Assembly (NCBI GenBank): GCA_018816555.1
Contig: JAHIVT010000084.1
Coordinates: forward strand, 1-37,604
Reading direction: 5' to 3'
DNA from: Pseudomonadota bacterium
GTDB lineage: Bacteria; Desulfobacterota; Desulfobulbia; Desulfobulbales; SURF-16
DNA length: 37,604 nt
Positions 1 through 8,243 of this stretch are shown one piece after another; position 1 is the stretch's first letter, and every line of letters starts with the position of its first letter. The notes below the pieces were generated by a model, which made no database searches, had not been told where the DNA came from, and saw nothing but the letters and a program-made list of their open reading frames with translations. Made by a program: the position numbers and the translations under genes.

Positions 1-87
1 AACCAGGTAAACGAAGCGTTGAAAAAATTAGTCTGAAGATATGTCATGTTCAACCGCATACTCCAAAATAAAAAATATTATTTATTA
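1..87 (-). other. traF downstream sequence and probable wrap-around of the antiporter-like frame
   Basis: On the minus strand bases 59-1 encode MRLNMTYLQTNFFNASFTWL and join in frame with the frame that leaves the window at 37604, if the ends are contiguous. CATGTTCAACC occurs here (45-55) and across the putative junction, giving the repeated peptide LNM. Bases 60-87 are AT-rich with no terminator. Confidence 0.45.
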
Positions 88-627
88 TTATTTAATCGTT
101 AATATTGGTTGCGTAGATTGTTTAATCTGTGACCTTGACACCGGCCCGAAGTACCGGCTGTCCAGGCTATTCGCGTTATAATCCGAGATTATCCAATACT
201 CATCCGATTGCAGGGTGTGGCGGTAGCCGGGATGGTATTCAACCTCAAAAATTTTAAATTTTATTTTGGAGTTTTTGATTAACTGGTCGTTAATCGTAAC
301 GCCCTGGTCGGTTATGGCCACCTGATCACCGGGGATCCCGACAAGTTTCTTCATGAGCGGCGCTTGCCGCCCTGGGCAGCCGGTACCGGGCGGTAATATT
401 TCCAGATCATTCGCCTTACGAATTACCGGATTATCGGGATCAAGGCAGACAAGGACCAGTTGCTCCTTATAGCCGTCCATATTGTCTGTTATATTTCTGG
501 AGTGATACAGCCCCAGTGGCCAGCTCGGTGTGATATTCAGAGTCAGGTGCCCAGCGGCACCGCCTATCAGCAGGACAATCAGCAGCAGGCAAACACCAAC
601 GGCAATTTTACATATCTTAAAGTGCAT
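88..627 (-). CDS. traF: TraF-like conjugal transfer signal peptidase (S26 family)
   Basis: Putative inner-membrane serine peptidase of the S26C/TraF family. In RP4 this enzyme processes and cyclises the TrbC pilin. From the start chosen at 627 the protein has about 179 residues: a membrane segment at residues 5-25, then the box TPSWPLGLY with candidate nucleophile Ser35. A lysine in LMKKLVGIPGD matches the general base, and SDYNANSLDSRYFGPV is the family's C-terminal motif. An in-frame extension to 726 exists, but it lies inside traG and looks non-native. The ATG at 627 overlaps the traG stop (617) by 11 bp, so translational coupling is likely; no strong Shine-Dalgarno is visible. TrbC, the expected substrate, is in the same operon. 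Function is assigned by family similarity. Confidence 0.85.
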   Translation of the reverse strand: MHFKICKIAVGVCLLLIVLLIGGAAGHLTLNITPSWPLGLYHSRNITDNMDGYKEQLVLVCLDPDNPVIRKANDLEILPPGTGCPGRQAPLMKKLVGIPGDQVAITDQGVTINDQLIKNSKIKFKIFEVEYHPGYRHTLQSDEYWIISDYNANSLDSRYFGPVSRSQIKQSTQPILTIK

Positions 628-2425
628 CGGAGGCGGTTGGCGGCGGGACTTTTGCCCGCGCGCTAAAAGTCTCATCGATAAAATACAGCGGCTGGGTGCC
701 TCTGATTGGCGGCTGTCCGGAGACAAATACCAACATTTCTCCAGGCGTAACGATCATTCCTTTATGGTCTTTGACAGGTGACGGCAACCGCATGATTTCA
801 TCCGGGGTGAGGAGTGACCGTTTAACCTCGGTATAATGCCTGTTGACCTTGCCCAACATGGCGGACATCCTGTCACCGCTGGCTGAGGTCTGGACCTTGA
901 CAACGGTGGTGTCGCCGGTTGCCTGGCTGAGATATTGCGCTGTTTTAATTTCGTTGGCCGCAAATGATATCCGGATATGACAGTTGGGGGTGATACTCTC
1001 ATTATCCGTGTACCAGCGGTGCAGCTGTTTTAAATCCTGGATCAAAAAGTAGCATTTGATCCCGTACCCGGCCAAAAAAGGTAACTGCTGTTCAAGGAGT
1101 TCCAATTTGCGGAGGCTGGTAAACTCATCGAGCAGCAACAGGAGCTTGTGCTTGTAGTTTGCTACAGCTGCGCCGTCCTCAAATTCCATTTTGCCGGTGA
1201 GCTTGGTTGATATCATGGTGATAATCAGCCGGATCAAGGGCATGAGCCGTTCTTTATCGCTTGGGCGCAGGACCAGGTAGAGGCTGATTGGGTCCTGATG
1301 GTTCATCAGATCATCAATTTTAAAATCCGATTTTGAGACATTTGCCGCCAAAACCGGATCCCGGTACAGCGTGAGGTACGAGATAGTAGAGGACAGCACG
1401 CTTGATCTCTCACGTTCCGCGCGGTTGATCATATCCTGGGCAGCCGTGGCCGCTACCGGGTGCGGCAGACCGTCGAGATAATCATTGTTCTGCATTTCTT
1501 CGAAGAGGTCATCCGGCGAATTGGCCGGATCGGATAGGCAATTGATAACATCCGGCAAGGTTGGTGTTGGTGATTCCTGGGCCTGGTGCTTGTAGAGGAG
1601 GTGCAGGATAACCCCGGTCAACAGAGCGTTGCTGGTTTTTTGCCAGTGATCAATCAAACCGTGGCCATCTGGATCAACAATCATAGTGGAAATGATTTGG
1701 GCGTCCGCCACATCATGGCCGCTGTTAATCCGGATCTCGTTGAGGGGATTAAACCGGGCGCCGTGGCCGCTGTCATCCGTGGGATCAAATTTGAGCACCC
1801 TGTTTTTGGCATAATTTTTACGCCAGCCGGACGTTAAGGCCCAACCTTCACCCTTGATATCGAGCACGACGACACTATCAAGCCAGGTGAACAGGGTCGG
1901 CAGCATCAGGGCGACACCCTTGCCGGATCGTGACGGAGCAAATCCTAAAATATGCTCGGGCCCCTGGTGGTATAAATAAAGTATGTTGTTGCTCTGGGCA
2001 TAGCCGCCGACAATTACGGCGTTTGAACCGCTGGGGGGATCCAGGAGACCGGTTTTTTTTACATCCTTAAGTTTGGCGAAACGGGCGGTGCCGTAGAGGG
2101 ACGTGTTGCCCCTGGTGATAGGCTTGTAAACCAGTAAAACCAGGATACCACCGCCAAACAACAAAGCCCCGGCGCTCAGGCTGATATTAAATTGCCGGGC
2201 AAAGAGCTGGGGGTAATCTGATCCGGCCTGCAGATACCAGGTGATACCTTTCCAGGGGGCATACATTTTACCCGTTATCGCTTGCCCCAGGGTATCACTA
2301 TAGCCAAAGGCCTTGGCTACCAGTTGGGTGTAGAGAGTTACCGCAAAGCAGACAGCTGCCAGCAAAAGTACCAGGGCGATAATGCGGGTTGTATTGGCGT
2401 GTTCTGTTTGATAACCGATATTCAT
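617..2425 (-). CDS. traG: Type IV coupling protein TraG/VirD4
   Basis: Coupling ATPase that links the relaxosome to the Trb secretion channel at the inner membrane; 602 aa, close to the usual family size. Two N-terminal hydrophobic segments (about residues 13-33 and 83-100) are followed by Walker A GFAPSRSGKG near residue 161. Walker B LLLLLDEF lies in the C-terminal half, and a FLIQDLKQL segment is typical of the TraG/VirD4 NTPase core. The gene starts 7 bp after the trbI stop and overlaps traF at its 3' end. In RP4 traG lies downstream of traI, whereas here it closes the trb operon. Confidence 0.95.
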   Translation of the reverse strand: MNIGYQTEHANTTRIIALVLLLAAVCFAVTLYTQLVAKAFGYSDTLGQAITGKMYAPWKGITWYLQAGSDYPQLFARQFNISLSAGALLFGGGILVLLVYKPITRGNTSLYGTARFAKLKDVKKTGLLDPPSGSNAVIVGGYAQSNNILYLYHQGPEHILGFAPSRSGKGVALMLPTLFTWLDSVVVLDIKGEGWALTSGWRKNYAKNRVLKFDPTDDSGHGARFNPLNEIRINSGHDVADAQIISTMIVDPDGHGLIDHWQKTSNALLTGVILHLLYKHQAQESPTPTLPDVINCLSDPANSPDDLFEEMQNNDYLDGLPHPVAATAAQDMINRAERERSSVLSSTISYLTLYRDPVLAANVSKSDFKIDDLMNHQDPISLYLVLRPSDKERLMPLIRLIITMISTKLTGKMEFEDGAAVANYKHKLLLLLDEFTSLRKLELLEQQLPFLAGYGIKCYFLIQDLKQLHRWYTDNESITPNCHIRISFAANEIKTAQYLSQATGDTTVVKVQTSASGDRMSAMLGKVNRHYTEVKRSLLTPDEIMRLPSPVKDHKGMIVTPGEMLVFVSGQPPIRGTQPLYFIDETFSARAKVPPPTASDAL

Positions 2426-2431
2426 TTCTGA

Positions 2432-3634
2432 CTACCACACCGCTGGAAATATGATGTCCCGCTTGACCATGACGTTCAATTTATAGCCGGGCCGGATTTT
2501 GATTGTCGGCTGGATACCTAAATTTTTACGGAGCATCATTTGACTGGTTTGCGCCATTTCGCGGGCCACGGCAGAGGCCAGGGTATCACCGGCCGTTTGC
2601 TCATCACCATGACCACCGGAATCTTGGCTGTAGTCATACATGCCGGTAATGACGGACATTAAAATAGCCGAGCCGAAAATCCGGATATAATGATTATCCA
2701 CCTGGTCCTCAAGCCCGGCAAAGCCGCCTTGATCAGTCCCCGGCATGCCCTCCAGTTCCAGGGTGGAGCCGTCAGGGTAGACAATCCGGTTCCAGACGAC
2801 CAGCGCCCGATTCTGGCCATAGGCAATAAAATTATCGTATATGCCCACCAGGCGGGAGCCCTGCGGAATCAGCAGAAAACCTCCGGTTGCTGTGTCGTAA
2901 ACGTTTTGAGATACTTGCGCCAGGATCATGCCGGGCAGATCGGAGTTAAGACCACCAAGCATGGTGGCCGGTATGACCGTGCCGGTTTTGACCTCCAATG
3001 GCGATTGCTGCTGGTTGCGGGTATGCGGGAGATATTCCGTTGCCGGTTGTTTTTGCAGGTAAAACTCTTCCTTGCGTTCTTGTTGGTTTGGGTCCTCCGG
3101 GGTTTGCTCCGACAGGTCTCGTCTCAGGTTGCCTAATTCGGCCAGGTGGTTGCCTGCCGCGGCTGCCGTGGCCGTTGCAGCAGCTTGAGCGGACGGGATT
3201 AAACCGCTGCCGCCAAAGCCGACGGAATTGATTGCGGTCGGGGCAGACAGTGCGGACTCAAAACGCTTCAGCTTTGCTTGGCGGATCCGCTCGGATTCTT
3301 TTTGATCCTGAGTTAATTCTGCTTTTTGCCGCTGCAGTTGAGCTGCTTGGGCTGTTGCTGCCGCTGTTGCCGGTTTCACTCTCGGCTCCGCGGCGATTAC
3401 CCCGAATTTGGGTTTATCGGCCAGCAGATTTTCCGCTGGTGTCTGATCATCCGCATACGGCAGATAAGTTTTTTCTTCGACCCGCTGCTGTCGTTTTCCG
3501 CTTTGGGTTATCAGGTAGCCAAACGCGAACAAAACCATTAAAGATAAGACAAAGACGATAAACAGGGGCAGGCGGTTCAACCGCTTGACTTTTATCCCTG
3601 CAGGTGATTTCTCGGGCGATAATCGATCAATCAT
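2432..3634 (-). CDS. trbI: TrbI/VirB10 channel protein
   Basis: VirB10/TrbI family protein that spans the periplasm and links inner and outer membrane parts of the secretion channel. From the ATG at 3634 it has 400 aa: a short cytoplasmic N-terminus, one membrane helix at about residues 22-43, and a long Ala/Gln/Glu-rich linker. The C-terminal beta-barrel domain contains GGLNSDLPGMILAQVSQNVY and IPQGSRLVGIYD, both hallmarks of the family. An alternative GTG at 3643 is in frame, but the AGGTG upstream fits ATG 3634. That start overlaps the trbH stop by 8 bp. Confidence 0.95.
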   Translation of the reverse strand: MIDRLSPEKSPAGIKVKRLNRLPLFIVFVLSLMVLFAFGYLITQSGKRQQRVEEKTYLPYADDQTPAENLLADKPKFGVIAAEPRVKPATAAATAQAAQLQRQKAELTQDQKESERIRQAKLKRFESALSAPTAINSVGFGGSGLIPSAQAAATATAAAAGNHLAELGNLRRDLSEQTPEDPNQQERKEEFYLQKQPATEYLPHTRNQQQSPLEVKTGTVIPATMLGGLNSDLPGMILAQVSQNVYDTATGGFLLIPQGSRLVGIYDNFIAYGQNRALVVWNRIVYPDGSTLELEGMPGTDQGGFAGLEDQVDNHYIRIFGSAILMSVITGMYDYSQDSGGHGDEQTAGDTLASAVAREMAQTSQMMLRKNLGIQPTIKIRPGYKLNVMVKRDIIFPAVW

Positions 3635-4055
3635 CAAAAACACCTATCATCTTTGATTTGTTTGCCACAAGTGTGCTCTGGTCAACGGTATATGACCGGG
3701 TATATCGTTGCCGGTTGTTGATGGTCAGGGCGATGTACACAGATCCAGGTTCTGCCCAGTCGATGGTATATCGTATTTCTTTTTGATTTTCCTGCTGTCG
3801 CTCGTTTTGCCCAATAAACACGATTTCATAACCGAGCTGGCCCAGGTCATTAGCCAGGTGGCGGCCGAAATCATCCCGGTGCAAGGTAAAGCTGATACTC
3901 TTGGCCGGGTTATATTCGGCAATGATGGGAGATATATCGTGGGCAATAATCGCATAGCTGTTGTCCGGCAGGTTGTCCGGCATATAGTTGCTGGTCGTCT
4001 TGGTGGCGCAGCCGGCCAGAACAAAAACAGCCACCAGTAACAGGATATGTTTCAT
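3627..4055 (-). CDS. trbH: TrbH-like lipoprotein
   Basis: 142-aa predicted outer-membrane lipoprotein with a signal peptide ending in the lipobox LAGC (Cys15), so it should be acylated after cleavage by signal peptidase II. The position between trbG (VirB9) and trbI (VirB10) is exactly that of trbH in RP4 and Ti plasmids, where a lipoprotein fills the VirB7-like role. The name rests mainly on synteny and the lipobox, since TrbH sequences diverge strongly. GGAGG stands 7 bp before the ATG. The 3' end overlaps trbI. Confidence 0.75.
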   Translation of the reverse strand: MKHILLLVAVFVLAGCATKTTSNYMPDNLPDNSYAIIAHDISPIIAEYNPAKSISFTLHRDDFGRHLANDLGQLGYEIVFIGQNERQQENQKEIRYTIDWAEPGSVYIALTINNRQRYTRSYTVDQSTLVANKSKMIGVFDD

Positions 4056-4069
4056 TTCTGGTCCTCCTG

Positions 4070-5014
4070 TTATTTGCCATCATGGGTAACGGTAATTTTC
4101 GCTTGGTTGCTTCCCACGCCGGAAAGCAGGACCGCCTTATCAAAGAGCTGATCCACGATAAACATGTCACCATGGAGCCGGTAATTTACCAGGGCTTCCT
4201 TGCCATCGTTGACGGCCAGGAGTACCGGAGCTTCATACATTTTCATAACTTCCGGCATTTTGAGATAGGTCTTTACGCCGTCATTAAACACCCGAAGCGG
4301 TTTCCATTTCGCATCGCCCTTGATGATGTATTCAAAATCAAGATCTTCGGCGTTAAAGGACTGACCGCCCGATTTAAACTGGTTGTCCTGCTGTTTTTGC
4401 TGTTCGAGCCGGGCTTGTTCGGCAAGGTGTTCCTGCCATGCCCGTGCCTCGTTTTCCGGGTAGCGGAATGATACCATCGGGGTATATTTGTCGTTTCTTG
4501 ATTTCAACGCCACCACGTAGGTCCGCCGGTCTGTGACCACAACAAGATTGGTGGTCAAACCGCTATCAAGCGGCTTGATGTAAATATGCGGTTGCCTACG
4601 GTCATCCGGCTTGGATGGACTGATCTCCCATTGTGCGGTGTCACCGCAACGGGGCGGATCAATAATTTCCTCGCCCTCTTCCAGCTGAAGCACACAAACC
4701 CGCAAGGGCTTGCACACGACAACCGGCAAAGTAGTGCCAAAGGTAAAGACCACGGCGCCATCCTTATCCTCCACTGTCGGCAAGACTGGCCTACTGATCC
4801 AGTCTTCTGCCAATTGCACTGCTTTTTCCCCTTTTTTGTCCAAGTGGGCGTTTTGGGGTGATATGTATAATTTGGAGGGATCTACTCTATGCGGTGTTGC
4901 CGGTTTCAGGTGGACCGGTTCCTCTGCAGGCTGCAGCAAAGGGGCCTCTTCCTGGGCAACGGCCAAGGAGGGGAAGATCATCAGCATGGATGCAATGATT
5001 ATTGTCTTGAGCAT
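4070..5014 (-). CDS. trbG: TrbG/VirB9 outer-membrane channel protein
   Basis: VirB9/TrbG family, a component of the outer-membrane core complex. The start at 5014 is chosen because AAGGAGATATAACGTC directly precedes it and a signal peptide follows (MLKTIIIASMLMIFPSLAVA). The upstream in-frame codon at 5053 would place 13 extra residues before the signal peptide. Family features seen are the N-terminal VFTFGTTLPVVVCKPLRVC segment, which forms the first beta domain, and a C-terminal domain ending in NQAKITVTHDGK. The length of 314 aa is normal. The start lies just beyond the trbF stop (5019), with its SD inside trbF. Confidence 0.93.
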   Translation of the reverse strand: MLKTIIIASMLMIFPSLAVAQEEAPLLQPAEEPVHLKPATPHRVDPSKLYISPQNAHLDKKGEKAVQLAEDWISRPVLPTVEDKDGAVVFTFGTTLPVVVCKPLRVCVLQLEEGEEIIDPPRCGDTAQWEISPSKPDDRRQPHIYIKPLDSGLTTNLVVVTDRRTYVVALKSRNDKYTPMVSFRYPENEARAWQEHLAEQARLEQQKQQDNQFKSGGQSFNAEDLDFEYIIKGDAKWKPLRVFNDGVKTYLKMPEVMKMYEAPVLLAVNDGKEALVNYRLHGDMFIVDQLFDKAVLLSGVGSNQAKITVTHDGK

Positions 5015-5018
5015 GACG

Positions 5019-5675
5019 TTATATCTCCTTTGACCAGTTAAGATCATTGACAATAAGCCCGGTCGGGTTTTTCAGAATGTTGCCTTCATCCGTTGGCGGT
5101 GACATGGAGGTATAAGCCACCAATTTGTAATTACTGATGCTTAATGTTTGACCGCTTTGCCGGTCCATAATGGTCTCTCGCCACTCAACCTGGAAGGCAT
5201 TGTCTTTGAGTGGCAAAACACTGATAATTTCGGCGAATACCGTTTCTTTTTTTGCCCTTTCGAAGGGGTCGTTTTTTTTGAAATATTCAGTAACCTTAGT
5301 AAAAGCAGGGGTATTCCTTTGCAAAAACACATAGGCGTCAAATACATTTTGCCGCTGCAGCTGAGCATCCAGGCTGACATCACGAAATTTTTTGACGAAC
5401 CCGGCTAATTGAGCGATTATGACTTTTTTGGTTGTTGCCTTGTCAGACGTGCCGGACTGTTGGACCTGGACGATAGACCCGAATTTGTCTATCTCTACGA
5501 TGTAGGCGGTAACTTTTTTTTGGCTTGCCAGATAAATGGCCCCTCCCGTTGCGACCAGGGCAATTATCAGGCTGAGGGTGGCGGTAATTTTCCAGGAATG
5601 AGCCGCAGACACAAAACAGCCATATCGCTCTTCCCACTCGCGTCTTGCTGCCAGATATGGTGATTTATCGCCCAT
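5019..5675 (-). CDS. trbF: TrbF/VirB8 inner-membrane assembly factor
   Basis: 218-aa VirB8/TrbF family protein, a bitopic inner-membrane subunit that nucleates channel assembly. Residues 1-30 are cytoplasmic and include the YLAARREWEERYG motif typical of TrbF. They are followed by one membrane helix (about 31-50) and a periplasmic NTF2-like domain (RQNVFDAYVFLQRNTPAFTKV, FQVEWRET). It is separated from trbL by an unusual 200-bp gap holding a repeated element, although the genes are otherwise tightly packed. An AAAGG motif precedes the ATG. Confidence 0.92.
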   Translation of the reverse strand: MGDKSPYLAARREWEERYGCFVSAAHSWKITATLSLIIALVATGGAIYLASQKKVTAYIVEIDKFGSIVQVQQSGTSDKATTKKVIIAQLAGFVKKFRDVSLDAQLQRQNVFDAYVFLQRNTPAFTKVTEYFKKNDPFERAKKETVFAEIISVLPLKDNAFQVEWRETIMDRQSGQTLSISNYKLVAYTSMSPPTDEGNILKNPTGLIVNDLNWSKEI

Positions 5676-5713
5676 TTTTATTTACCTTTTGTTTTTTGGA
5701 GTTTCTGTTTTTT

Positions 5714-5872
5714 GCAATCAATCACCAGCTGGCCAGGTTGCCGGCAACCGACTTTTTGATTGCATTGTGATCACTCTGGCCGCTCTGGCTCCTCGATTTC
5801 TGCAATCAGATTTCCCGGCATTGAGACCAGCGCCGGGCAGATCGGGGCGCAGCTCACCGGAGGGGTGATTGC
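5714..5872. repeat. 159-bp inverted-repeat element, copy 1 (MITE-like)
   Basis: Sequence starting GCAATCAATCACC and ending GGGTGATTGC, so the ends are inverted repeats of about 9-10 bp. A diverged second copy lies at 35803-35960 after traI. The best conserved block is the segment around 5819-5860 (GAGACCAGCGCCGGGCAGAT). Read on the minus strand it encodes ELRPDLPGAGLNAGK; copy 2 encodes ELRPDLPGAGLDAGK, and most base differences in that block fall at third codon positions. The element sits between trbL and trbF, inside the operon. It could be a non-autonomous mobile element or a structured RNA. Confidence 0.65.
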
Positions 5873-5876
5873 AAAA

Positions 5877-7127
5877 TCAAGCCTCATCCTTATAGATGGA
5901 CCCGGTCTTTGTCAGATCCGGCGCTGAGCTGTAATAGGGCTCGTCCTTGATATCCTCTTGTTTATTGCCGCCGGAGGAGGAGGTTAACCGCTGTTCTTTG
6001 AGCAGGGCGGACATGCGGCCGCCCGTGGTGCCAAGTCCCCTATTCTGCCCGGCCAGTCGGCCGGCGACATCCTGAGCACCGGCCTTGGCCAGGTTGGATA
6101 CAGTGCCCTTGATGGTGCTTGCCATACCTCCGGATCCTGAGGCCCCGGCCAATTTTGCGGCCTCGCTTACAGCCATCGTGCCGCCGATTGCACCAGCTGC
6201 CGCACCGACGCCGGCACCAACCGCCATTTTACCCATTTGCATACTGGTTCGCGTCAAGGACTCCCCAGACCCCCAGCTGAAGCCGTTGATCATGTCGCCT
6301 ACCATGTCTGGGACTGCCTTGACCAAAGCGAGGAGGATAATGGCTGCCCCGATAAAGAGGGTTATTTGAGGTAAGGTAACGGTGAAATTGACCGTCCACT
6401 GGCTAAGGATCGTCTGTCCGAGGCCGACAACCAAAATCATGACAAACAACTTTGCACCCACAGCGAGGGCGGCCTGTAAATACTTGAGGGTAATGTCCTT
6501 GGTGAACATTGATCCGCCAAACCCGAGGAAAATAACGCCTGCATAGATAATGATGTAACCCTGCACGTAGATGAGCAGCATCATCGCCGCGATCAGAGCA
6601 AAACAAATCATGATAATTATGCCACCGATCACAAGCGCCAGACTGTCTGCAGGGCTCCACACGCTCAGCTGTTGGAAAATTTGGGCACAAAGGGTGAAGC
6701 CGGTGTCAAAAATAAGAGCGGGTGTTACATTGGGGGTACCGCCTGCTTGCGTATTGGCCGCTCCACCAGCCTGGACTAACGACCGGACAATTGCGCCGGC
6801 CCAGGTGGTCCCGTTCTGCAATAATGCCAAGAAAAATCCGATAAAAATTACTTTGCGAACGAGATTCGCGGTGAAATCTGCAAACTCTCCGGGGTTGAGG
6901 GCAAGCATAATCGCCATCCACACAATATCAATCAAGGCCAATATCCAAAATATGCGAGTTGCGTAGCCCTCCAGGACGGGCGACCAGTTGGCCGCAGTAT
7001 TGCGATATGTATCCATGATGCTTTGGATGGCGTTATCTGTCGGGACATCCGCCAGAGACATCTCAACAAGGACCAAAACGAAGGCAATGGATAATGCAGC
7101 AATTGTCAGGAGTTTCTGTGTATTCAC
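5877..7127 (-). CDS. trbL: TrbL/VirB6 polytopic membrane channel protein
   Basis: 416-aa TrbL family protein (VirB6-like). It has an N-terminal signal-like helix (about residues 7-26), then at least five membrane segments through residue 270, including IFWILALIDIVWMAIMLAL and a long helix in the IGGIIIMICFALIAAMMLLIY region. The C-terminal tail is Gly/Ala/Ser-rich, hydrophilic and presumably cytoplasmic. The start is GTG at 7127, overlapping the upstream stop in the string GTGA and preceded by GGAGG 6 bp away. This indicates translational coupling to the trbK-like gene. Confidence 0.92.
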   Translation of the reverse strand: MNTQKLLTIAALSIAFVLVLVEMSLADVPTDNAIQSIMDTYRNTAANWSPVLEGYATRIFWILALIDIVWMAIMLALNPGEFADFTANLVRKVIFIGFFLALLQNGTTWAGAIVRSLVQAGGAANTQAGGTPNVTPALIFDTGFTLCAQIFQQLSVWSPADSLALVIGGIIIMICFALIAAMMLLIYVQGYIIIYAGVIFLGFGGSMFTKDITLKYLQAALAVGAKLFVMILVVGLGQTILSQWTVNFTVTLPQITLFIGAAIILLALVKAVPDMVGDMINGFSWGSGESLTRTSMQMGKMAVGAGVGAAAGAIGGTMAVSEAAKLAGASGSGGMASTIKGTVSNLAKAGAQDVAGRLAGQNRGLGTTGGRMSALLKEQRLTSSSGGNKQEDIKDEPYYSSAPDLTKTGSIYKDEA

Positions 7128-7462
7128 TTGAAATCCTCCAGAATACTGCGCTCGTTACCAATAATTGTATGATCTGTTTGTCTACGCACCTGACCGTTGA
7201 CAATGGACCAATCCTTGCCGGTTACGTTGCAAGTATTATCTTGCATACCGATTGCCTCTTTAATGAGTCCCGGTAATAGATCAAAACCGGGATTTCCTAT
7301 ATCATCAACAGCCTTTTGCAGCTCAGTGCATGATAATTGTTTACCTGTTGCGGATTGGCTTTCACTGCCGTCATTGATGACGATATTAATAGTAACAGCG
7401 ACAGCAATTGATAGAGCAATAGCTCCGCCGGCAGCCCCCAATAATATTTTTTTCTCAATCAT
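7124..7462 (-). CDS. TrbK-position small exported protein
   Basis: 112-aa protein with one N-terminal membrane segment (about residues 6-28) and a periplasmic part holding two cysteines (SCTEL and NTCNVTG) that could form a disulfide. It sits between trbJ and trbL, where TrbK/Eex entry-exclusion proteins lie in Ti and RP4 operons. No lipobox is visible, so a TrbK identity rests on position only. Its C-terminus (IIGNERSILEDFK) closely matches the last residues of the neighbouring TrbJ (VLGNERSIINDF). An AAGGA-type site precedes the ATG. Confidence 0.6.
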   Translation of the reverse strand: MIEKKILLGAAGGAIALSIAVAVTINIVINDGSESQSATGKQLSCTELQKAVDDIGNPGFDLLPGLIKEAIGMQDNTCNVTGKDWSIVNGQVRRQTDHTIIGNERSILEDFK

Positions 7463-7484
7463 CTTCTCTCTTTCCTTTCAAATT

Positions 7485-8243
7485 TCAAAAATCGTTTATA
7501 ATGCTGCGCTCATTGCCCAAGACTGTCGTTGCGCCGCCTGTGACCTGCTGCCACTTGGCCGCATTCACATCCTCCTTGTCCTGTTGCTGGGCTTGGTAGT
7601 TGGCCATGTGCTGATTATTAACCATGATCAGCTGTCGCAACCTCTGCAGGCTTGCCACCTCCTCTGCGGCTATCAGGTTCCCGGCCTGGATAGCCTGGAG
7701 GCGACCTTCAGAGGTCTTGGACATATTGACGATCGTATCCATCCGGCCTTGCTCGTTCAGCAGTGTTTGTTCCTGGATCCCAGATGCCTTGAGGGTCGCC
7801 TTGATGTTGTCCGTATTGCTCTGTGACCAATCGAGGTGTTTTTGCTGCAGGACAGCGGATGAGAGATCCTGGTTGAGGTATGTTGAATAACCAGGGTACT
7901 TATTAGCGTATAGCGCATCGATATTCTGGGCGGCATAAGACACGATCTGGCCCTGTTGGACAATATCGCTTAATCGCTCTAGGGAATTAATCATAGCCAG
8001 TGGATTATCTTCCAGGGTGCGCAAGTTTTTGAGCTGGTTTTCAATCATCGTTGCTTCGTTCATAAGCTGCTCGGCCTGCTGTGCCAGGGCTTCTATTTCG
8101 GTACCTTCGATTCCAACCAACTCCAGGTTGTTGAGGATCTGCGTAAATTCCGTGGCCATCCAGGCGCTGGCTGGATGACTCCCATTTGCAAGCAAGACGG
8201 TGGCGATTCCCAGCAAGATACAAACAGTTTTTTTACAGATCAT
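7485..8243 (-). CDS. trbJ: TrbJ/VirB5-like pilus-associated protein
   Basis: Periplasmic P-type conjugation protein TrbJ. From the ATG at 8243, preceded by AAAGGAGTGTATCTC, the protein has 252 residues. A signal peptide ends near HPASA, then a long helical region follows (QAEQLMNEATMIENQLKNLRTLEDNP, RLRQLIMVNNQHMANYQAQQQ), typical of TrbJ. In-frame codons further upstream (8261, 8291) lie inside trbE and lack a site. The start overlaps the end of trbE (8233). The C-terminal tail shares the GNERSI-x-x-DF motif with the next gene. Confidence 0.88.
   Translation of the reverse strand: MICKKTVCILLGIATVLLANGSHPASAWMATEFTQILNNLELVGIEGTEIEALAQQAEQLMNEATMIENQLKNLRTLEDNPLAMINSLERLSDIVQQGQIVSYAAQNIDALYANKYPGYSTYLNQDLSSAVLQQKHLDWSQSNTDNIKATLKASGIQEQTLLNEQGRMDTIVNMSKTSEGRLQAIQAGNLIAAEEVASLQRLRQLIMVNNQHMANYQAQQQDKEDVNAAKWQQVTGGATTVLGNERSIINDF

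Noticed and set aside
2690-3136. 148-aa plus-strand open frame inside trbI
   Set aside because: Antisense shadow of a well-supported VirB10 gene; no start signals.
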